DNA of 5,392 nt from Acidobacteriota bacterium (GTDB lineage: Bacteria; Acidobacteriota; Terriglobia; Terriglobales; Acidobacteriaceae). The notes under the pieces were generated by a model. The model did no database searches. It was not told the origin of the DNA and saw only the letters and a list, made by a program, of their open reading frames with translations. Position 1 is the stretch's first letter. Each line of letters opens with the position of its first letter. The position numbers were made by a program, and so were the translations under genes. Below are positions 1-5,392 of this stretch, piece after piece. Location: NCBI GenBank assembly GCA_021810175.1, contig JAJZJJ010000261.1:1-5392 (forward strand), written 5' to 3'.

Positions 1-1939
1 TTTCGGAGTCATCATCGGAGTGACCTGCATTCTGATGGTGATCTTCCTTGTGCCCGGTATCTTCAGCGGTACGGCATCCAGCTCCACCACCTACGCAAGC
101 ATCCGGCATGGCGGCATTCTCGGCCGGTTCCTGCCGGCGCAGGACAGCGTTTCCGTACAGGACGTGCAGGATGTGGCGACGCGCATGATGCAGGGGCAGC
201 AGATTCCCAGCGCGCTGATGCCGATGCTGATGCAGGAGGCGAGCCAGCAGGTGATCCAGCAGCGGATTCTGCTGGACGAGGCTCACAAACTCGGGATCAG
301 GGCTACCAACGCCGATGTGCGGAACTATCTGCATTCCGGAGTGTGGGGCGAGTACCTGTTTCCGGACGGCAAGTTCATCGGCACCCAGGCCTACGCGCAG
401 TTCATCTCGGATAACTTCCACATCTCCACCATGAAGTTCGAGAACGAGGTTCGCGAGCAGATCGTGGCCGACCGGCTGCGCGATCTGGTGACCGCGGGCG
501 CGACGGTCTCCGACAAGGCGGTGCGCGACTACTACCGCAACAAGGCGACAAAGGTGCAGTTCAAGTATGCGGTGCTGAGCACGGACAAGCTGCGCAAAAC
601 GATCAATCCGACGGACACGGAGCTGCAGGCGTTCTTCCAGCAGAATGCGGCTCGTTACAAGGATGCCGATCCGGAGACGCGAACGGTAGCTTACGTGGAT
701 TTCACCGACAAGGACCTGCCGGGCGGAGCGCCGCAGGTAGCCGATTCGGTGATTCAGCAGTACTACAACCAGAACCAGCAGCAGTACAAGGTGGACGCGG
801 AGGTCAAGGTACGGCACATCCTGATCTCGGTAAACGCCAATGCCACCCCGGCGGCCGTCGCGCAGGCGAAGGCCAAAGCGGAGAAGATTCTGAAGGAAGT
901 GCAGGCCGACCACGGGAAGAATTTCGCGGCGCTGGCGAAGAAGTACTCGGATGACCCGGGCAGCAAGACCCAGGGCGGCGAACTGGGCTGGATCAAGCAC
1001 GGGGCGACCGTGCCGTCCTTCGACAAGGCGGCCTTTGCGCTGCAGCCGAGCCAGATCTCCGGGCTGGTGCACACGCGGTACGGATTCCATATCATCAAGT
1101 GCCAGGCGAAACAGGAAGCGCATATCAAGCCGCTCTCCGAGGTGAAGGACGCGATTGTCGCAATCCTGACAAAGCAGCAGGAACAGCAGGAAGCAGTGGC
1201 CTATGCCCGCCAGCTGGCAAACGAAGCGCAGCAGACGAGCCTGGACAAGGTCGCCGCGGCACATCACCTCAAGGTAACGACGGCTAACGGGCTGACGACC
1301 AGCTCCACTCTGCCGAATCTGGCCGACAGCTCGAAGCTGATCAGCCAGGCATTTACCACGAAAGAAAATGCGGCCCCGCAGGTGGCGGACACCGGCTCGG
1401 GCACCTATGCGGTATTCCAGGTGAAGAGCATTGCGCCGGCCCACACTCCGACCTTCGCGGAGTACAAATCGCATGTGCTGGACGACTATCGGGATCAGCA
1501 GGTCACGCAGTTGCTGGCGCGGAAGACCCAGGAGCTGGCCGATCGCGCCCATGCCGAGGACAGCCTGACCAAAGCAGCGAAGGAAGTGGGCGCAACCATC
1601 GAGACCAGCGGTCTCGTCGGACGCACCGATCAGGTGCCGGACATCGGGCAGCTCTCGAGCACCGCGCCGTCGCTGTTCGATCTGCAGGTGGGCCAGATCA
1701 GCAAAGCCATCAACACGGGCAACACCGGCGTGGTGGCGAAACTGACCGACAAGCAGCTGCCTTCGCAGGCGGAGATCGAGCAGAACTTTGCCTCGACGCG
1801 TGAGACGCTACTGAACCAGCGCCGGGACCAGCTTTACGAGGTATTCGTCTCGAACCTGGTGAACCGCTATCAGAAGGCGGGGCGCATTCTGGTAAACCGG
1901 AAGATGGCGCAGAATCCGCCGCCGCTCTCCGGCAGCTAG
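1..1939 (+). CDS. ppiD: PpiD-like membrane-anchored periplasmic peptidyl-prolyl isomerase/chaperone (5' partial)
   Basis: Likely helps fold proteins leaving the Sec translocon, at the periplasmic face of the inner membrane. The reading frame is open to the left edge (first full codon at 2), giving 645 visible residues; numbering here starts at that codon. Residues 1-22 are a hydrophobic segment (FGVIIGVTCILMVIFLVPG), so the GTG at 20 lies inside the membrane anchor and is not the start; the true start is probably a few tens of bases further left. Residues about 45-200 resemble the SurA/PpiD N-terminal chaperone domain. Residues about 264-367 form a parvulin domain: VRHILIS at 270-276, YSDDPGSK before GGELGWI at 325-331, and YGFHIIK at 360-366. 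The C-terminal third is helical and Gln/Ala-rich. Size and domain order match PpiD (about 620 residues in E. coli) better than SurA, which is shorter, secreted and has two parvulin domains. The symbol is by architecture; orthology is inferred. Confidence 0.88.
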   Translation, partial: FGVIIGVTCILMVIFLVPGIFSGTASSSTTYASIRHGGILGRFLPAQDSVSVQDVQDVATRMMQGQQIPSALMPMLMQEASQQVIQQRILLDEAHKLGIRATNADVRNYLHSGVWGEYLFPDGKFIGTQAYAQFISDNFHISTMKFENEVREQIVADRLRDLVTAGATVSDKAVRDYYRNKATKVQFKYAVLSTDKLRKTINPTDTELQAFFQQNAARYKDADPETRTVAYVDFTDKDLPGGAPQVADSVIQQYYNQNQQQYKVDAEVKVRHILISVNANATPAAVAQAKAKAEKILKEVQADHGKNFAALAKKYSDDPGSKTQGGELGWIKHGATVPSFDKAAFALQPSQISGLVHTRYGFHIIKCQAKQEAHIKPLSEVKDAIVAILTKQQEQQEAVAYARQLANEAQQTSLDKVAAAHHLKVTTANGLTTSSTLPNLADSSKLISQAFTTKENAAPQVADTGSGTYAVFQVKSIAPAHTPTFAEYKSHVLDDYRDQQVTQLLARKTQELADRAHAEDSLTKAAKEVGATIETSGLVGRTDQVPDIGQLSSTAPSLFDLQVGQISKAINTGNTGVVAKLTDKQLPSQAEIEQNFASTRETLLNQRRDQLYEVFVSNLVNRYQKAGRILVNRKMAQNPPPLSGS

Positions 1940-1965
1940 ACTGTTTCGTCCTAACAAGCAACGCG

Positions 1966-2009
1966 GCCCGTGCTGTCAGAATCTGTTCGATGGCGCGGGC
2001 TTTCTATTT
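1966..2009 (+). terminator. Probable Rho-independent terminator or leader hairpin between the foldase gene and malQ
   Basis: GCCCGTGC (1966-1973) pairs with GCGCGGGC (1993-2000) in an 8-bp stem with one G-U pair and a 19-base loop. It is followed directly by TTTCTATTT (2001-2009), seven T in nine. It begins 26 bases after the foldase stop codon, a normal place for a terminator. The loop is longer than usual and the T-tract is interrupted, so efficiency is uncertain. It ends only 17 bases before the malQ start codon, which raises the possibility of attenuation rather than plain termination. Confidence 0.6.
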
Positions 2010-2015
2010 CGCAAC

Positions 2016-2019
2016 AGGA
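2016..2019 (+). promoter_or_regulatory. Ribosome binding site of malQ
   Basis: AGGA lies seven bases before the ATG at 2027, a suitable spacing for a Shine-Dalgarno element. It supports this ATG as the start, as does the family match beginning within the first eight residues. No convincing -35/-10 promoter pair was seen by eye in the 87-base gap. Confidence 0.6.
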
Positions 2020-2026
2020 CTGATCG

Positions 2027-3535
2027 ATGCCATTCGAGCGCTCTTCGGGACTCTTGCTGCACATCTCTTCCCTGCCCTCCTATGGAGGGATCGGCGATCT
2101 GGGGCCCGCGGCGTATGCCTTCGCCGATTTTCTGGCCGCTTCCAACCAGCGACTGTGGCAGGTGCTTCCGCTGAGCCCGACTGGCTTCGGTAACTCGCCG
2201 TATGCGGCGCTGTCGGCATTTGCCGGGAATCCGCTGCTGGTTTCCCTGGAATTCCTGTCGGACTGGGGCTGGATCCTAGGCGAGCGGCTGGCGAACATGC
2301 CGGGGCGCTCGGGCGACGTGGACTACGAAGCGGTTTCGGCGCGGAAACTGCCCCTGATCGAAGAGGCGGCACGGAATTTTCTGCGCCAGCATGCGGATGA
2401 TCAATGGGGTCGCTTTGAACAGTACCGGCGAGAAAATGCCGTCTGGCTGGAGCCGTGGGCGCAGTACACCGTTCTGCGGCGGCTGCAGGGGTACACCGCG
2501 TGGACCCAGTGGCCGGACGAACTGAAGCATCGGCGGCCGGAGCCGCTGGAGCGTCTGCGCGCGGAGCACGGCGAGGAACTGGCGGTGGCTGAGGCGATCC
2601 AGTTCGCCTTCGATGAGCAGTGGCGCGGCCTGCGGGAATACTGCGCGGCGCGGGGCATTCGCTTTATCGGCGATGTGGCCATTTTTGTGAATTACGACAG
2701 CGCCGATGTGTGGACGCATCCCGAGCTGTTCGAGTTGAAAGAAGATCTGTCGCCGATCCGCGTGGCGGGCGTGCCGCCGGATTATTTCTCTGAGACGGGT
2801 CAACGCTGGGGAAACCCGCTGTACAAGTGGGCCGCGCTGGAGGCAAACGGCTTTGCATGGTGGGTGGAGCGGATTCGGCGGTCGCAGTTTCTGTACGACC
2901 TGATCCGGCTGGATCACTTCCGCGGATTTGAGGCGTTCTGGGCGATTCCGGCGGAAGACGAAACGGCGGTCAACGGGGAATGGGTGAAGGCTCCCGGCGC
3001 GGCGCTCTTCCAGCGGCTGAAGGATGCGCTGGGAGATCTGCCCTTTATCGCCGAAGACCTGGGGCTGATCACGAAGGAAGTGGACGCACTGCGGGAGCAG
3101 TTCGGACTGCCGGGTATGCGGGTGGTGCAGTTCGGGTTTTCGGACCGCGGCGCGCATCTCCATCTGCCGCATCGTTACGTAACCAACTCGGTGGCGTATA
3201 CCGGCACGCACGACAACGACACGACCCGGGGCTGGTGGGAGAATGCGGCCTCCGACATGGAGAGAGCGGCGGTACGGGCCTATGTCCAGACCGAAGGAGA
3301 GAGCGTGGTATGGCCGCTCATCCGCGCGGTGGCAACATCGGTGGCAGACACATGCCTGGTCCCGGTGCAGGATCTTCTGGAACTCGGCAGCGAAGGGCGG
3401 ATGAACGTGCCGTCGCGTCCGCAGGGCAACTGGAGCTGGAGATGCCCCGAGGACGCGCTCTCGCCGGAGCTGGCGGCGAAGCTGGCCGCGCTGGCAGCAG
3501 TGACGGATCGGGATGGCGTAGCGGCGGAGCTGTAG
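2027..3535 (+). CDS. malQ: 4-alpha-glucanotransferase (amylomaltase, GH77)
   Basis: Cytoplasmic enzyme that transfers alpha-1,4-glucan segments between maltooligosaccharides, releasing glucose and making longer chains; it serves maltodextrin and glycogen breakdown. Complete, 502 residues: the compact form, like Thermus amylomaltase (about 500), lacking the N-terminal extension of E. coli MalQ (about 690). The family's opening motif SSGLLLHISSLPS is at residues 6-18, followed by PLSPTGFGNSPY and FAGNPLL. GDVAIFVNYDSADVW and the 250s-loop segment PDYFSETGQRWGNP (about 251-264) are present. All three catalytic acids are visible: nucleophile D296 in RLDHFRGF, acid/base E343 in IAEDLG, and D396 in THDND. 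The C-terminal RMNVPSRPQGNWSWR segment is intact. No frameshift or missing motif was seen. It follows a terminator-like hairpin and converges on treY, whose product uses the same class of substrate. Long open frames on the opposite strand are GC-rich shadows. Confidence 0.97.
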   Translation: MPFERSSGLLLHISSLPSYGGIGDLGPAAYAFADFLAASNQRLWQVLPLSPTGFGNSPYAALSAFAGNPLLVSLEFLSDWGWILGERLANMPGRSGDVDYEAVSARKLPLIEEAARNFLRQHADDQWGRFEQYRRENAVWLEPWAQYTVLRRLQGYTAWTQWPDELKHRRPEPLERLRAEHGEELAVAEAIQFAFDEQWRGLREYCAARGIRFIGDVAIFVNYDSADVWTHPELFELKEDLSPIRVAGVPPDYFSETGQRWGNPLYKWAALEANGFAWWVERIRRSQFLYDLIRLDHFRGFEAFWAIPAEDETAVNGEWVKAPGAALFQRLKDALGDLPFIAEDLGLITKEVDALREQFGLPGMRVVQFGFSDRGAHLHLPHRYVTNSVAYTGTHDNDTTRGWWENAASDMERAAVRAYVQTEGESVVWPLIRAVATSVADTCLVPVQDLLELGSEGRMNVPSRPQGNWSWRCPEDALSPELAAKLAALAAVTDRDGVAAEL

Positions 3536-3543
3536 CCGTCTCT

Positions 3544-3574
3544 GCCCGCGAAAGCGCAGGATCCTTCGCCGGGC
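3544..3574. terminator. Inverted repeat between convergent malQ and treY, possible bidirectional terminator
   Basis: GCCCGCGAA (3544-3552) pairs with TTCGCCGGGC (3565-3574) in a 9-bp stem with one bulged C at 3570 and a 12-base loop. It lies centrally in the 55-base gap between the two stop codons, where a shared terminator is expected. Neither strand has a T-run after the stem, so it does not meet the usual intrinsic-terminator pattern. A weaker hairpin (AGCC 3576-3579 with GGCT 3589-3592) follows and touches the treY stop codon. The role as terminator is inferred from position. Confidence 0.38.
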
Positions 3575-3590
3575 GAGCCTCAGACTCTGG

Positions 3591-5392
3591 CTACTCGCGA
3601 GCGAAAAGAGCGACTGGAAAATCAGCGAAGACGGCGCTGAGGGCAAGGCGGGATTCGGATGTAACCACCAGAGCCTCGCCGGTGAAGACGTTGCGGAAGC
3701 GCGTGCCGGACATGGCCGGCAGAAGCAGCTCGGCATCGCCCCACGCATCGTCGAGGGGCAGGCGAACGCGGCCTCCCATCAGCGTCCAGGCAAATCGGGG
3801 CACGACAGCGAGGATATCCCGCCCGCGAACGAAGGCGACGACGTGCTCCTGCTGTTTTGTCGCTTCCACAGGTACATACTCACCGCGCCGGAAGATCTCG
3901 GGAAGCCGATTGCGCAGTTCCAGCGCACGATGGATGGTCCAGAGTTTGACACGGCCATCGGACAGGGTGTCGAGAATCTCGCGGCAGACGTCCAGGTTGC
4001 CCACGGCCGCCGAGCGCCCACGCAACTCGGCGAGAAGGCGGCGGCGCAGTTCGTAATCGACGGGGCGGCGGTTGTCGGGATCGACGAGGCTGAGGTCCCA
4101 GAGCTCGGTGCCCTGATAGAAGTCGGGGACGCCGGGTGAGGCAATCTTGAGGACGGTTTGGGCGAGCGAATTAACGGCTCCGAAGAGGCTCAGCGGCTGC
4201 AGCAGATCCTGAAGTGTCTGAACAAAGCGCGATTCCCTGCCCTTCCCGTCAGGCATAAGAATCCCGCGGAGAAAGGCATGGACCGCATCGACGTACACAG
4301 GGCTGGGAGCAGTCCAGCTCAGGTTGACCTTGGCCTCGCTGAGGGCCTTGGTCATGTACTGCTGCATGCGGTCGAGGAAGGCTTCGCGGTCGGCGAGCGA
4401 ATCCATGGCCCAGGGCCACGCGCCGGCCAGCGTCTGATAAATGAAGTACTCCTCATTGGAATCGGGAGCGACGCGGCCGTCTTCCAGCGTGCGCTTGTGC
4501 TTCGCGTTCATCCGCACCCAACGGCGGACACAGGAAGGCCAGATCCAGGTCATCTCGGAGAGGACATTGAGACGGTTGCGCACATCCTCGCTGCGTTTGG
4601 TGTCGTGCGTGGATGTGGCGAGAATCGCGTCCGGGGCGCTGCGGAGACGCTCGGCGTTCGAATGGTGGAAGTCATCGACGGAGATGCCGAAGGCGTCCAT
4701 AGCGCTGCCGACATCGTTGGAGGAGATGAAGCGGTTGTAGACGTAAAAGGAGGTATCCTCGACGCCTTTGGCCATCACCGGGCCGGTGAGCTGCTGGAAT
4801 TTGAGCGCGAAATACAGCTCGGCCGAGTCGATCTGGTCGCCGACTTTGCCGTGCAGGAGCAGCGTGTCTTCGAGGAAGTCGAAGACGGAGGCGTCCATCT
4901 CGCGGTTGCGCAGTTTGGCGCGGGAGATGGCCTGATGGATGAAGGCGCGGTCGCGATCGGTGAAGCGTCCGCGGCCGTCGATATAGGTGCGATATACAGG
5001 AAAGCAGGCGATGGTTTCGCGGATGGCGATTTCCAGCAGATCGTCTGTGAAGTCGCGGGCTCGTCGATTGGCAGTGGCGAGACGGCTGAGCAGATTCGCG
5101 AGGACGTAAACCTCGCTGGAGAGCGAGGTGCGCATCACGCTGAGCCGCGACTGGTACATGACAGTTTCCGGATCGGCGGAGAATCCGGTCACGGCGCGGT
5201 AGAAGTCCGTGAAGCGGCGCTCGTTCTCCGCACGGATGAAGAGCTGATTGCCGGAGAAGACAAAGTCATAGCCGGATGTGCCGCGAACCGGCCATTCGAA
5301 AGGGAGCGATTCTTTCGGCTCCAGTATCTTTTCCACGACCACGTAGAGGGGACCAGGCGCGGCAGCCCAGTCGTGATCGCACAGCGCCGCGG
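3591..5392 (-). CDS. treY: Malto-oligosyltrehalose synthase (maltooligosyl trehalose synthase), N-terminus outside window
   Basis: Cytoplasmic GH13-family transglucosidase that isomerises the reducing-end alpha-1,4 bond of a maltooligosaccharide to alpha,alpha-1,1, giving maltooligosyl trehalose for TreZ. The frame runs through the right edge (first full codon 5390-5388), leaving 599 residues; the GTG at 5342 is an internal valine, because the upstream residues (ending GPLYVVVEKIL) continue the family motif. The probable general acid is E20 in VVVEKIL, followed by WPVRGTSGYDF. Other diagnostic blocks are PVMAKGVEDTSFYVYNRF, STHDTKRSEDVR with catalytic D263, NEEYFIYQTLAGAWP (312-326), and SPGVPDFYQGTELWDLSLVD followed by PDNRRPVDY (418-446). 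The C-terminal 110 or so residues look like the GH13 beta-sandwich. The nucleophile aspartate (RIDH-type motif) should lie just beyond the right edge. The gene is convergent with malQ, 55 bases away. treZ and a debranching enzyme gene are commonly linked and may lie to the right. Confidence 0.95.
   Translation of the reverse strand, partial: AALCDHDWAAAPGPLYVVVEKILEPKESLPFEWPVRGTSGYDFVFSGNQLFIRAENERRFTDFYRAVTGFSADPETVMYQSRLSVMRTSLSSEVYVLANLLSRLATANRRARDFTDDLLEIAIRETIACFPVYRTYIDGRGRFTDRDRAFIHQAISRAKLRNREMDASVFDFLEDTLLLHGKVGDQIDSAELYFALKFQQLTGPVMAKGVEDTSFYVYNRFISSNDVGSAMDAFGISVDDFHHSNAERLRSAPDAILATSTHDTKRSEDVRNRLNVLSEMTWIWPSCVRRWVRMNAKHKRTLEDGRVAPDSNEEYFIYQTLAGAWPWAMDSLADREAFLDRMQQYMTKALSEAKVNLSWTAPSPVYVDAVHAFLRGILMPDGKGRESRFVQTLQDLLQPLSLFGAVNSLAQTVLKIASPGVPDFYQGTELWDLSLVDPDNRRPVDYELRRRLLAELRGRSAAVGNLDVCREILDTLSDGRVKLWTIHRALELRNRLPEIFRRGEYVPVEATKQQEHVVAFVRGRDILAVVPRFAWTLMGGRVRLPLDDAWGDAELLLPAMSGTRFRNVFTGEALVVTSESRLALSAVFADFPVALFARE

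Noticed and set aside
20..22. GTG as the start codon of the foldase gene
   Set aside because: The frame stays open to the left edge and the upstream codons (FGVIIG) continue the hydrophobic anchor, so this GTG is internal.
1990..2193. A 67-codon plus-strand open frame starting in the gap before malQ
   Set aside because: It overlaps the malQ start in another frame, begins inside the hairpin, and has no ribosome binding site or recognisable product.
3542..3559. Small GAAA-tetraloop hairpin (CTGC with GCAG) in the convergent gap
   Set aside because: It competes with the longer stem at 3544-3574, has a two-base bulge, and is probably a weaker alternative fold.
2276..3748. A 490-codon open frame on the minus strand opposite malQ
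   Set aside because: It lies antisense to a gene with every GH77 motif intact. Its translation is Arg/His/Pro/Leu-rich with no recognisable domain, as expected for the complement of a high-GC coding frame, and it runs into the end of treY.
2980..4056. A 358-codon plus-strand open frame spanning the malQ end, the gap and the treY end
   Set aside because: Low-complexity Arg/Ser/Gly/Ala translation, out of frame with malQ and antisense to treY, both of which are well supported by family motifs.
5340..5342. GTG (minus strand) as the start codon of treY
   Set aside because: Upstream codons to the window edge remain in frame and complete the YVVVEKIL motif. The catalytic-barrel N-terminus must lie beyond the edge.

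Overview
The window holds three protein genes and two short intergenic gaps. Two of the genes run off the edges. High GC, tight spacing and the gene types suggest a free-living Gram-negative bacterium. The style of the membrane-anchored foldase and the glycogen/trehalose genes resembles Acidobacteriota (Terriglobales-like), but this is inference from memory of protein families and was not tested by a search.

Layout: (1) Positions 1-1939, + strand: a PpiD-like periplasmic foldase with an N-terminal membrane anchor and one parvulin domain; its first residues lie left of the window. (2) Positions 1940-2026: an 87-base gap with a GC-rich hairpin and T-rich tail (terminator-like), then a ribosome binding site. 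(3) Positions 2027-3535, + strand: complete malQ, a compact GH77 4-alpha-glucanotransferase with all three catalytic acidic residues. (4) Positions 3536-3590: a 55-base gap between convergent genes, containing an imperfect inverted repeat. (5) Positions 3591-5392, - strand: the C-terminal part of treY, maltooligosyl trehalose synthase (GH13 family); its N-terminus lies right of the window.

MalQ and TreY both act on cytoplasmic maltodextrins. MalQ redistributes glucan chain lengths. TreY converts the reducing-end linkage of a maltooligosaccharide to alpha,alpha-1,1, which TreZ (not in this window) would cleave to release trehalose. The foldase gene is functionally unrelated and is separated from malQ by the terminator-like hairpin.

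I found no RNA gene, mobile element, CRISPR array or clear sign of horizontal transfer. This looks like ordinary chromosomal housekeeping sequence. The points worth a second look are the hairpin that the malQ transcript probably has to cross and the intact parvulin active site in the foldase.
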